NCBI GenBank assembly: GCA_963682055.1
Contig: OY821744.1
Location: 24,156,967-24,220,966 of the forward strand
Length of the DNA stretch: 64,000 nucleotides
From: Primula veris
Taxonomy: Eukaryota > Streptophyta > Magnoliopsida > Ericales > Primulaceae
Direction: 5' to 3'
A program made the translations under genes and the position numbers. Below, piece after piece: positions 32,421 through 43,860 of the stretch. Position 1 is the first letter of the stretch, and each line of letters starts with the position of its first letter. Under the pieces are notes generated by a model. That model had not been told where the DNA came from and ran no database searches. It saw only the letters and a program-made list of their open reading frames with translations.

Positions 32421-33671
32421 CGTCGGACCTTCAAAATTTGTGAAACTCGATTTAAACACACATGGCCAACCATCATTTGATAATGGGTTAATTATGGTTT
32501 AGAGACAATGGTTTTGGACACTTTTAGCGATGATTACTTGACTTTTACCAACTTTAACTTAATGTACCGAGTTCACTAACTTTTTTTTTAAGTAGCCCAC
32601 CATCACTTTTTTTTTTGGATGGGGTCCTTTTATAGGTTACAAACTAGTGCTTATTGTTTTAAAAATTATGAGAAAAACTTGAAAATTTTAAAAATGACAG
32701 ATATCAATTATTGAATAACAAAACCCCAAGAAAAAATGACACACTTCAACAAGTTTTTAGTTTAGTTCCCATTATGTTGTTATGTTTTCATTCTGTTGTA
32801 ACATTATTTCTTAGTTTTCCTTTTTTTCTTAATTTATAATTAATTGTTGCTCATTTACCTACACTACCGTGTTCTACTGTGGACTCGTCAATGCTTTGTT
32901 TTGGCACGTGTTATTTTGGGTTTAATTCAAGCTTAATTAAAAAAAAAATTATCACTAGTTTTGATTATTTTACTAAGAATGTTAATTCTAAATAAGAGTT
33001 TGTATAAGTCCAAATTTGATGGTAGATCTATACTCTTCAAATTGGGAACCAGAGAAAAAAAGAAGGATGTGAAATAAAGGAGAGAAAAATGAAGTGGAAA
33101 GGAGTTTATTTTCTTGAAAAATAAGCAGTAACCATATCATTAAAGGGGCAAAAGATCTTAGTTTAACATAGTTAATTAGTAGCAAGGTTCGTAAATAATT
33201 ACATATATACAAATAAAATGGCTTATTATAGAATTTTATCACCAATTCACCGGATTTCTCTGTCAAAATGTACCATAAGGCTCTTAGTGATAAAACAGTA
33301 TAACAAGCATGCGTAAAAAAATGATTACATCTTGAGAATTGTAGACGTTTTTAAGTTAGAGAAGATGGCCAAAAGACACTGTTGGAGATGCTTCACGGCA
33401 GATCGCTGTTAATCTTGGACAAACAAACCCCAAATGCAAAAAGTAACAACAAAAGGGATGGAGGCTTTCAACTTGCCTTTTGTGAAGCAGCACTGTAGTG
33501 AAATGGAAAATGAACCAAGTAGTTGTGCTTTCTGCAATGTTATAAAGAAAATTAGCAATGTTTAACAAATGTTAATCCCCCAGCTATTTGAAATGTAAAT
33601 GTTACTAGAGTTACTAGGAACCTTTATCATACCATTTAGCTAGGTTTTAATCAGAAAATTAAAGTTTTCAG

Positions 33672-34709
33672 CTATACCATTAATCTCCAAATAATATAAA
33701 CAGAGTAAGAGAGAATTAATTTACCAAGTCTAGAGTGGAGATTGTTACCTTTGAAGTTTAAGATAGACCAGTTAATCCAACCTTGCCAATCTTTATCAGA
33801 ATATCTGAGGTTAGATTTAGACAAAAGATTTCTAATAATAGCATTAAAGATAGGACAAGCAAAAAAAATATGGCTAACGTCCTCAATTGCATTATTACAC
33901 AAAACGCAAGTACTAGAGATGTTAAGGTACCAACTAGCAATATTATCAAGGGTAGATAATCTGTTAAGAATAGCTTGCCACAACATGAAACTGCACTTTG
34001 TGATATTAACTTTGAACCAAATAGTACCATGCCACACAACTCTATTTTTCTTACTTCTAATATGGTTCCAAAGAACACCGACAGAGAACTTACCAGAGTT
34101 AATGTTGCAAGTGATTTTATCACAGCCTGAATTTATGGCAGGGTGAACAGTCATTTTAATATCATCGAGAGATTTATCACCTGTATTGAGCCAACACCAC
34201 ATTTTGTTCACAATAATAGAACTAAGCTTCTCATCATGCTTGAATCCACAGTTCCTTAAGATGTTATGCATGTGAGCTCTAGGGAAAAATAGAACCTGAA
34301 TAATATAAGAAATAGTAGGTTTTAAGAAAAGTCTAACCTTTAGGATCTTTTTCCAAGAGTAACTGACTTTACCCGGGATCTCGATAGTCTATATATTCCT
34401 ATCTTTGACATAGTTCTTGGAAATCCAATTTTTTCACAAGTTATCAGAATTAGGATCGCATAAATACCAGGTATATTTGGGAACTAAAGGCTTGTTCCAC
34501 TCCTTAAATTTTTTAATCTCTAGCCCACCCTCAAAATAAGGCAAGGAAGTGTCACTCCAAGCTACTCTAGCATGACTGCTGGTGGCATTACCATTCCAAA
34601 GAAAGTTAGCTATACTTTTCTTAATGCTCTTAGTCACAGAGGAAGGAAGAATGAAATGAGAGAACCTATAAATGCTAATACTGTATAAAACAGACTTAAT
34701 AAGCTGCAA
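33672..34709 (-). pseudogene. 5'-truncated L1-type LINE: end of RT and zinc-binding domain
   Basis: Two minus-strand frames. The first (34709-34434) has the late-RT words QLIKSVLYSISIYRFSHFIL and AVAWSDTSLP-type followed by GGLEIKKFKEWNK, as in plant L1 ORF2. The second (34271-33672) is the zf-RVT domain (word FKVNITKCSFMLWQAILNRL, then CVLC and HIFFACP), which ends L1 ORF2 in plants. Stops and frameshifts separate them. Endonuclease and most of the RT are missing. A second copy lies in duplication copy 2. The sequence to its left (33356-33568) may be L1 3' sequence. Confidence 0.8.
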
Positions 34710-35265
34710 TATAGCTTCGCATAACTAAGGAATCTACTGGTCCAAGAGGTAATCCTCTTGACAATTTTATTAACAAGTTCACCAATAAATGGAAAGGAGT
34801 TAGTATCTCCACGAACGCTGAAAAAGTTAAAACTCTCAGATATAATACTAAAAGACGATCGAGATCAACGGATTACTATTATAATTCGTTATGGTGACGA
34901 ACAAGATGCTCACTAATGGAATTTGGTTAATTTTGTCAAAAGCAAAGGTTTAAACTTAAGTTGAAGAAGAAAGGGACAAGGCACTCAAGCAAGACGTTAG
35001 GTGTTTCATTTTCAGTACATTCCATATTATATTTTCATTTGTTACTCTTGACTTTACGTTTCTGTAATCAGGCATTTTGGACAGATTATTCTATAAAATT
35101 AAATATGGGCTTTCAACCCACTTTAATTATAAAAAAAAGTCCAAATTTGATTTATAAGCTGGATTATAAGCCTAGAAGAAATTTTCTTGGACCATAAACT
35201 TCTAGGAAAAAGTTCCCAACTTTGTCACTGGTTTTGATAATGTTTAGAATGTAAGTAAGAAAAAC

Positions 35266-35773
35266 CAGTGTTTTAAATAGCGTTATCGCTAGCGTAGCGT
35301 TTTTTCGAGAGAAACGCTAAAAGCGCAAATAGCGTTGCTACATAGCGCTTTGCGGTGTATTTTTTTTTTGCCTAAATACATATAAATATAGCATTAAATT
35401 CAAAACATCTAATAAAAATTAACTAAATATATATAAAAAATTGTAACTAATAATCACAAAATGATTATACTTGAGATGCCAGAGTATTTACTTTGTTTGC
35501 AAGAGTTTTGAGATTTGATTCTCTTTAAACTCCAATAATTTCATTAAAATTTTGACAAAAAAAATAAAAAAAATAAATATATATATATATATTTTTGACT
35601 GCACCCGCTATAGCGTAAATAGCGTCCACTATAGCGTAAATAGCGTAAATAGCGTTCCTATAGCGCGAATTTAGCGTTTTCCATCCAAATACGCGTTTTA
35701 GCGTTGCGTTTTTCTTTCAAAAACCACTATATCGCACAACGTTGCGCAACGTTGCGAGCTTTTTAAAACAGTG
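35266..35773. mobile_element. hAT-type MITE with 8-bp target duplication
   Basis: It begins CAGTGTTTTAAATAGCG and ends GCTTTTTAAAACAGTG, so the termini are inverted (CA-TGTTTTAAA). The flanking 8 bases AGAAAAAC are identical on both sides (35258-35265 and 35774-35781), the size expected for hAT. The interior has many TAGCG-containing words near both ends and no coding capacity. Copy 2 of the duplication lacks it, though the flanking sequence there is rearranged. Confidence 0.85.
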
Positions 35774-35975
35774 AGAAAAACCCACTACAGAACGAAAATA
35801 AATGCTAGAAATAACAAACCCTGGACTAAAATGTTATTAGGGCTAAAGCTTAATGGTAAAAAAGGCAAAACAAAACTTTGATCAAACCCTTCTTTAAGTA
35901 GTACTTAAAGTACTTTCACAGTTTCACTTGAACTTTCTCTGACTAGGTTACTGCCGCCCCTCTCTTCTTCATCCC

Positions 35976-35983
35976 TATAAAAC
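35976..35983 (+). promoter_or_regulatory. TATA box before the copy 1 exon 1
   Basis: TATAAAAC lies 48 bases before the ATG at 36024; the equivalent in copy 2 is at 55756-55763. The flank is conserved between copies, including a CT-rich stretch upstream. Confidence 0.55.
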
Positions 35984-38900
35984 AAAAAGTTGGTAGATTC
36001 ATTTTGTACATCTTCGTAGAGAGATGGAGTTTTTTGTAGATCCTGGTACGTACAGTCTCTCTCTATATCTCTCCCTCTCATCTTATATATGTATGTATAT
36101 CTGCATGCATCGTGTTATTTACTTACATGATATAAGGTTTTTGTCGGATTGGTTTATCAGATTCTCTATTTATTTTACTATTAATACTTTCCTTACCGAT
36201 CAACATAACCAATCCACGTAAAATATAGGAGTGTTATTATTTTTGGAAATTTAGATCTTGAACTTTTATTTATTTTCCATTTAAATAGTTCTCATATCAT
36301 TGGAAGTATTACTCTATAGGCAAACTTAATATGTTTTAATTGTTTTTTGTTAGCAGTAGTTATCAACCTAGAATTTATCAAAAGTATCTGGAAGAAAAGA
36401 CGGAAACCCCCTGATTACTCAAGTTATGCTTGGCAAGATCGGTATTCATCGCATTTCGTAAAAAGGTATGACATTAGGTATTTAATCAATCAATTAAAAT
36501 TTAATTTTTTTTTAAATTATTTCTTCTGCATGTTTATATGTCAGATATCAATTTTGTTGGATGGAATTTTATCTCACATTTTGTACATTTTCTGTATAAG
36601 GGACGTGGAAGATCAAAATGATCTTCAGGGGAGTTCTCAAGTAAGTAGTTTTTAATTCCAATAGACCCATACCTTTTGATTTAAGACACTTTCTACATAT
36701 TGGCCATGAACTTTTTTTATCGCTAGGAGGGGACTTACCAGTGCTTGACCTAAGAACAAGATATGTTTGCACTATTTGTGATTCAGGCCTTGCTTGGCTG
36801 CAGAACTTAATGAAACTCATTTTTTTAAATAAACTGGACAACATTTGGATGAATATAACTTAAAACGTGAGCTTTTCGGGTATTTTTGCCAGAAAAAGTG
36901 AAAAGCTTTAATTCTACATTTATCAAATAAGTAATCATAAGTCCTGAATTTAAATACTTTTTCTGCTATTAGCTTGCAGTTTTGTTCCGAGGGAATCCAA
37001 TAAAGAAACTCTCCGTGTTTCTTCCATTCGCTGGTTTGAATAGGAATAAAGAGGTGTATTTGTCCATAGTTCTCTTTCTAGTGTTAGCATCCATTTGCTT
37101 GCCCTTTGAATAGACAATGTGGACTTCATTTCAAAATCTTTCTAAATTGTATATATAATTGCAGTTTTTAAGGAAATAAGCTGGATTTTTTTAGTTCGAG
37201 ACAAAGCTAAGTTCTTCCAGCTTTAAAGCCTCTAGTTATTTCAGGCCAAAAAACCTTTAAATATCGGTCTTTTACATAATCATAAAAAATTGAGCTTCAA
37301 ATCTACAGCTAAACAAGGCCTAAATTGTAATTGATACATAGGATGGAAACTGAAAACATAAATCTGGGCATATCTTTTAGTTATTTCAAGAAGATGGGCT
37401 GATATTTAGTCATTTTGTAGGAGATTATTTCCTTCAACTCTATCTATGGGTGCTTGATTATTTTTCTTGAATATCCAGGTCATATGGGTATGACTATTGA
37501 CTATTGACTATTGACTATTGAGCAATGATATTTGCAGATTACATAGCTTGTTGTGGCTCCAACAAAGTTTTTTTTTAACACTAATGGTTTATTATTTGAA
37601 AAATCTCTGTTAAACCCACCCACCTAAACAAGCTTTGTATGGATATATGACAATAATATATTTTTTAATCTAATATTATCAAATAGACGTTTTGAGGTTT
37701 AGGAACAATTAAATATACCACATGGTCGGTAGGAAGAAAAATATATGAAGGAGGTTTTTAAAAGACACGCAAAATTAGAAAGCTCGAATAAGCCTTTGTC
37801 TTGGGGTTTTGTTTCTTACTTTTTAGTTTTTACACAGTGGAAAAGATAACATTCGTATCGTTTTGACCCTAAAATCTGTGAGAAGTTGAATTAAAGATGT
37901 ATATGCACACTTTCTGTATAAGACATGATTTTTTGGTTTCAAAAATCAGAAACTTTGTGGTTAAATTGTTCCAGGAAAATAGCTAAGCATTTTTGCAGGA
38001 CCAACAGAGTTTCAAAAACATAGAATTTAACTTGAAAAGAAGAACACCTTCAACACAAAAGTTCCTAGTTTGCATATTTTATGCATGGACTTACAAATCT
38101 GTAAGACTTTATTTTGCTGGTTCAGGTTGGAAATTGTGATTCCTCTGAGCAAAATGGATTTGTGAGGAAGAAATTCAAGAATGGGCTAAATGGAAAAGAT
38201 ACCCAAGGAGAATTCTCTGTTGAGTTGCTGCCACGTAGGTATGACTAACTGTGGCTCCTTTATGGTTTCATCTTTCTTATACTTGGTACATAAATAATGC
38301 TTGAATGTCTTACATTTGAGTTGATCTTCCCTAGTTTCCCTACTATCAGTAGGGAAAGGGAGAATTATAAGCTTGCGGCCTTTTGATAATTTTCTTAAAA
38401 GTTGGACTGCATTTTGCTGCGCAGCTTTAGTGCTCATATATTTTTTCTGGTTTTCGGCCTTAAAAAGGTAGAAGCTTACGCTGAATCTATCTTCTTTTTC
38501 TTAACTCCAGCTTAATTTCTTAAATAAACCACCAGCGCATATACTCCACTTTTTATTATCTAGTGACTAATGTGGTAGGTGTAACACTACAAGAAAACAG
38601 CCAAATAGTAACTCTATTTAGCAACTGATCCGGTAGTTAAAGAATTGTAACCGAAATACCAACTAAAACTTTTGTTATTAAACAATACCAACTGATTTGT
38701 AACTGAAATATTGTCAGTTGCTATATAACAACTGTTTAGTAACTAAGACAATTTCAGTTGCTATATAGCAACTGTTTAGTAACTAAGACAATTTCAGTTG
38801 CTATATAGCAACTGAATAATAACTAAGACAATTTCAGTTGCTATATAGCAACTAAATAATAACTATGGCGTATTCTGTTGGTAAATACCAACTGATTCTT

Positions 38901-39066
38901 AACTAGTAGGCAAATTCCAACTGAATAGCTTTTCAGTTAATAAAAATAGCAACTGATATATAACAAATCGGTTAGTAATTACTAATTGATTAAGTGGTAG
39001 TTGCAAATTTATGACAATTTTAGCAACTTATATATATAGTTGCTATAAAAAATGTACTGCTGTAAT

Positions 39067-39361
39067 TTCGATCGATCGGACTGCATCTCGATGGATCGAG
39101 ATTCACTGGAACTTTTTGGACCATTTTCGATCAATCGGACTATATCTTGATGGATCGAGATTCACTGGAACTTTTTGGACCTTTTTCGATCGATCGGACT
39201 ATATCTCGATGGATCGAGATTCACTGGAACTTTTTGGACCATTTTCGATCGATCGGTCTATATCTCGATGGATCAAGATTCACTGGGACTTTTTTGACCA
39301 TTTTCGATCGATCGGACTATATTTCGATGGATCGAGATTCACTGGAACTTTTTTGCTCACA
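39067..39361. repeat. Five tandem copies of a 59-bp unit inside the CACTA element
   Basis: The word TTCGATCGATCGGACT recurs at exact 59-base spacing (39067, 39126, 39185, 39244, 39303), together with CGATGGATCGAGATTCACTG. Each unit contains short palindromes (CGATCGATCG). Because 59 is not divisible by 3, the long frames across it are an artefact of repetition. Confidence 0.95.
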
Positions 39362-40257
39362 AAACAAATGTGCAATAACATATTGACAAAATATAATAAC
39401 CGACAAGTTAATCGCAAGAATCGCACATAATCACAAAGAGATAGATATAGCAACCGATAAGCATTAAACGATAATATCACCACATAAGTTTTATGGGTTA
39501 ATTAGCCTTCGTGGCTTTTAGACTATTTGTTTTTTCCTTTAACAGATGATAAAAAAATATATAGTATTATATAGTATTATACGGAATTTCATATATATGG
39601 TTTCGCTCAACATTACAACATATGAAATACAATATAATTATAGCAAATTCAGCAATCATTGTTTCGTTTATTTATTTATATTTAATATGCAAGTTTATTT
39701 TAAAATGGATCTGCAACGACATTCACTATATGTTTTGGTATTTCGAGGCATCCAATGTTACTGTGTAAGTCACGTGGAAATTAATATTTTGTGTAAATTT
39801 TTTTTTGTTGATTGTTGTTTTATTAAATGTTTAAATATTTACCTAACTAACAATTTTATAAGATGATGATCAAAAAAACATGTAAATGTTATGTTACGTT
39901 GCTTTTCCCACGCAGTAAAATTGATCAAAAATTTTGGAAGGTGCATATTTTGCCTCCAATATTTTTTTGGGTAAATTGCCAAAAATTCAAACCAAACTGT
40001 CTCCTCATTTTTCAAACCCAACACTTATAATTCCACACATTAATAACTCACTTTTATTAATTATACTCTCTCTCCCACCGCTCTATCTACCCCCCTCTCT
40101 CTCTCTGTGTGTCTTAATATACATATATCTATATATCTACATACATATACATATATCTATATATCTACATATATATATAGCCTCCTTCTCCGTCATTCCT
40201 CCGCCCTAGCTAACACAGTAAGTCTATCTCTATATATATCTACATATCTCGTTTGGA

Positions 40258-40830
40258 CAGTTTAGGGCTTGTTTGGTTCATAGCTTACTGTTTATTTAGG
40301 GCTTGTTTGGTTCATAGCTTATTTAGGGCTTGTTTGGTTCATAACTTACTGTTTATTTAGGGCTTGTTTGGTTCATAGCTTATTTAGGGCTTGTTTGGTT
40401 CATAGCTTATTTAGGGCTTGTTTGGTTCATAGCTTATTTAGGGCTTGTTTGGTTCATAGCTTACTGTTTATTTAGGGCTTGTTTGGTTCATAGCTTATTT
40501 AGGGCTTGTTTGGTTCATAGCTTATTTAGGGCTTGTTTGGTTCATAGCTTACTGTTTATTTAGGGCTTGTTTAGTTCATAGCTTATTTAGGACTTTTTTG
40601 GTTCATAGCTTATTTAGGGCTTGTTTGGTTCATAGCTTATTTAGGGCTTGTTTGGTTCATAGCTTACTGTTTATTTAGGGCTTGTTTGGTTCATAGCTTA
40701 TTTAGGGCTTGTTTGGTTCATAGCTTACTGCTTATTTTGGGCTTGTTTGGTTCATAGCTTATTTAGGGTTTGTTTGGTTCATAGCTTACTGTTTATTTAG
40801 GGCTTGTTTGGTTCATAGCTTATTTAATTG
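40258..40830. repeat. Nineteen tandem copies of a 27/34-bp unit inside the CACTA element
   Basis: The core unit GGGCTTGTTTGGTTCATAGC followed by TTATTTA is 27 bp; about a third of the copies carry an extra 7 bases, CTGTTTA, making 34. The two lengths alternate irregularly. Degenerate copies continue to about 40980. Just before the array, 40060-40250 is CT- and TATATC-rich. Confidence 0.95.
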
Positions 40831-41728
40831 AATATCTGCCCAACATATGACTTGTTTGGCTTATTACTTATATATAATTGAACGCCAGCTTAATTTAGGA
40901 CTGCTTTGACTTGCAGCTTATTTAATTTAAGGCGCATGTATGAATAATGTTGGGCTTGTTTTATTTACAGCTTATTTAATTGTCAAAAATTCAAACCAAA
41001 CTGTCGCCTCATTTTTATATAGTACTATTTGTTTGGACTCTTGGTTCACATGTTTATACTTCTTTTAAATTTAAAGTGCTTGAATTTTCTCTTTAAATTA
41101 ATTTACTCATTTATTATGTCAGATTTTAGTATAACTGCGATTTCCGATGAGATTGTACCATATCCGAAGCTTGTCCTGATTTTTAGGGTAATTTGGGCAT
41201 GCTTACAGTTAAGATTGCTAAACATTTTATTTCTGCCTCCTCCTTTGTAAGTCAAAATTCTGATTCGATTGCCCACTTTTACTTCAGTCGTTGGTGTACG
41301 TAATTAGAAGAAACTTTTACGCTGTCTTTTTTTCAGCTCGAATGATATAACTGCTAATTTACTTTTATAATACTACTATAACTGCTAATTTTACTTTTAT
41401 AATACTACTATAACTGCTAATATATGACAATTGGATTGATTAAGTTTGAATGGTGAAGATTTAAGTATAAATATGTAAAACAAACCTAAAATACTTAGGA
41501 TTTTATATATGATAGTCTGTTTTTTTTTTTACATTCAAAACCATTCAATGATATTAACGAGATTTTCAATGCGAATACTACAGATAATAAGTATAGCGCT
41601 TATAAATAATAATTGTATACACTGTTTTGTTACTTCTTTTTAGACTGTTTTATAGTAAGTTTAGTTTTTAAAAAAAGTATACATGATAAGGGTTAACCTT
41701 AATCATTGAATTTTGTTTGAGTTTTAAG

Positions 41729-41935
41729 ATGGCGGGACGCAACTACAGTAAAAGTCCTCAAGGATCAGCTAACAATGGCAGAGTTGAACCCTCTAGGCGT
41801 GGAGGTTATGCATCGTTTGGCGGCAGTCGAGGAGGCTTTTTAACAGACAGTAGTGGCCTTGGAGGCTTTGCAGCAATAGGTAGCGGCCGTGGAGGCTTTG
41901 CAGCAATAGGTAGCGGCCGTCCTTTGCAGCAATAG
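41729..41935 (+). CDS. Gly-rich ORF remnant within the CACTA element
   Basis: The 68-codon frame starting MAGRNYSKSPQG is rich in Gly, Arg and Ser and ends with two tandem copies of GGFAAIGSGR. A separate frame just downstream (from 41940) reads QSATFESILQANGIPGYIPG and ends near 42080. Together they look like exon remnants of an element-encoded protein, possibly the TNPA-type DNA-binding product of En/Spm relatives, but no diagnostic domain is visible. The following 42100-42395 has two degenerate copies of a block around TTAATTTCTATGTA and ATCTCGA. Confidence 0.4.
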   Translation: MAGRNYSKSPQGSANNGRVEPSRRGGYASFGGSRGGFLTDSSGLGGFAAIGSGRGGFAAIGSGRPLQQ

Positions 41936-42394
41936 GTCAATGCAATCCGCCACGTTTGAGTCAATACTACAAGCTAATGGCATTCCTGGATATATTCCAG
42001 GTAGTTTTGAGTCGATGATGGTTAATCAAGAAAGGTCACAACATCCAACCGAGCAACACATCGACAAGATTGGCTCGTGAAGATTCTGAAAATGTCAATG
42101 ACAAGCAAACTGACTTAAATTAATTTTCTATGTATCTATGGATCGATTATCTTTTGGATTGTAATTAAATCTCGACTCGGTATTTTAATGTCGATGACGA
42201 CAAGCACAATGACCTAGATTAATTTCTATGTAGCTTTAATTAGGATTATCTTTTGAATTGTACTTTAATCTCGATTTGGTATCTTATTGTAGCAACTATT
42301 ATATTAAATCTCGATTTGCTTAGTTGAACATAAATATTTTTGTCCATATGACAATTGCTTACATTTTGAATATGAAATTATATGAATTTATGAA

Positions 42395-42515
42395 TATATG
42401 TATATATATTAATATATATATATATATATTATTAATATATTAATAATTAATAATATATATATATATATATATATTAATATAGTCGATTAGTATATATATA
42501 TATATATATACTAAT
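42395..42515. repeat. TA-rich microsatellite with inverted symmetry
   Basis: Several runs of TA dinucleotides are separated by TTAATA words, ending at TATATATACTAATTTC. It lies between the CACTA interior and its right subterminal repeats. Confidence 0.85.
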
Positions 42516-43572
42516 TTCTAACTATACTGAAATTTCAGTTGATATTTACTAACTGAAATTTCAGTTGCTATCTGCTAACTGATATTTCAGTTGCTATTTG
42601 CTAACTGACACAATCAGTTGCTATTTACTAACTGACACAATCAGTTGGTAAATAGCAACTGATATACCATTCAGTTGGTAAATTACCAACTGACACATAA
42701 TTCAGTTGGTAAAATGTTAGCAACTAGCCTTTTCCCAACCGAATATACAGATGGCAGATCAGTTGGTAAACTGAGTTTACCAACTGACTTTATTATTTAT
42801 TTACTGATTATTCAGTTGTTATTTGGCTGTTTTCTTGTAGTGTAATGATATGGAAACGCGTTTTTTTTGGGGTAAAGTTTAAATTGTTTAATTGGCCTAC
42901 TATTTACACTATAGTATAGATATTTTTTGTAAGATATTCAGTTCAAAACTAGGAGCTAGAAAATTATTTACTTTCTTGATGGCGTTTAGAACGGGACTTT
43001 ACCTTCATTGATATATCTCTTATGTTGAATAACGTCTTCTTTATGCAGTTTCGAATTTCCCCTGGGAGTCTCTCTTTTAATAAATGGAAAGTTGAGCTTC
43101 AAATCTTACTTAAAGAACATTAATGAAAAGCCATTCAGTTTTTCATTTGCTTATCATACATACTTAGCTGTCTCGAACATAAGCTATGTTTTTTTTAAGT
43201 TACAGATGCATATGATTTCTTCTTTAATTCTCGAATATTTTAAGTAGACCTTTAATACAAATTGTTTATTGAGATTTTGATGAAATGATATGTGGAGTTA
43301 TAATTTTCCACACATCTCTTTTGAATAACAGTTTGATTAAATTGGTTCTTGGTTCAATACATGGTTGGTATTGGTGATCTAAACGAGTCTCTAGCTCTTT
43401 CTTGCAGTGATGCAAGGTTTGAAGAGCTCGAAACAGGCGAGTATCTGGACAACCTCATCGAAAGAGACTGTTTTACGGAACAAGTACATTAGAGCTTCTA
43501 GGACAATATACAGTATTTAAGTACTTCAGCAGACATCTCGGGTTGTGCTGTTCCACTGGCGGATCTAGACTT

Positions 43573-43860
43573 TCACAGAGAATAATATTTTGGTCCGAAG
43601 GAGAGGCATTTACAAGGGCAGTGGCTAAAGCCGTTGCAGGAAGTAGTTGTGGAATAATTCCTCCGCCTCCCAGCAAAGTCCCTGCCTCCAACATCGGGCA
43701 GGCCACGACCCCCTTGTGGATAATGGAACTCACGCCCACCTCTTGGAAGCATCTTCTGATGCATCATGGGAACCAGTTGTTGACCTTGAATCATTGTTGG
43801 CATTAAGAAATTCGGCATAGGGGCAGAACCTGGCCGCATACCAGGTACATGCTGTTCTTG
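43573..43860 (-). pseudogene. Poly(A)-binding-protein linker fragment, antisense in an epimerase intron (copy 1)
   Basis: On the minus strand the frame reads VPGMRPGSAPMPNFLMP, then MLPRGGREFHYPQGGR and LPDV. This follows the proline/methionine-rich linker between the RNA-recognition motifs and the MLLE domain of plant poly(A)-binding proteins (family words VPGMRPGGAPMPNFFMP and MLPRG-R-YRYP). Only this linker is present; RNA-recognition motifs and MLLE are absent. The frame then runs into unrelated sequence. It lies between epimerase exons 6 and 7 in the opposite direction, so it was inserted, presumably by a transposon or retroposition. A second copy is at 59342-59630. Confidence 0.7.

Larger units (their letters stand above)
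38585..42842. mobile_element. CACTA (En/Spm-type) transposon, 4258 bp, non-autonomous
   Basis: The ends are perfect inverted repeats starting CACTACAAGAAAACAGCC, with the 3-bp target duplication TAA (38582-38584 and 42843-42845). Copy 2 of the duplication has the uninterrupted empty site GGTGTAATGATATGG near 58303. Subterminal regions (38640-39010 and 42515-42830) are packed with direct and inverted copies of CAGTTGCTATATAGCAACTG-like words, the expected transposase-binding clusters. The interior carries two tandem arrays and a small Gly-rich ORF but no transposase, so mobility would depend on an autonomous relative. Confidence 0.95.

Noticed and set aside
36727..36830. Extra exon with DLPVLDLRTRYVCTICDSGL
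   Set aside because: Open and conserved in both copies, but its phase does not fit the neighbouring exons and no matching acceptor gives it; left as an unexplained intronic block.
36569..36844. Minus-strand 91-codon ORF
   Set aside because: Antisense shadow of the exon 3 region and an open intronic block; no motif.
39011..39430. 139-codon plus-strand ORF and the overlapping 79-codon ORF
   Set aside because: They are readings of the 59-bp tandem repeat in successive frames; the unit length is not a multiple of three and there is no gene context.
40258..40830. CRISPR-like or coding repeat
   Set aside because: Simple 27/34-bp minisatellite with no unique spacers, inside a CACTA transposon.
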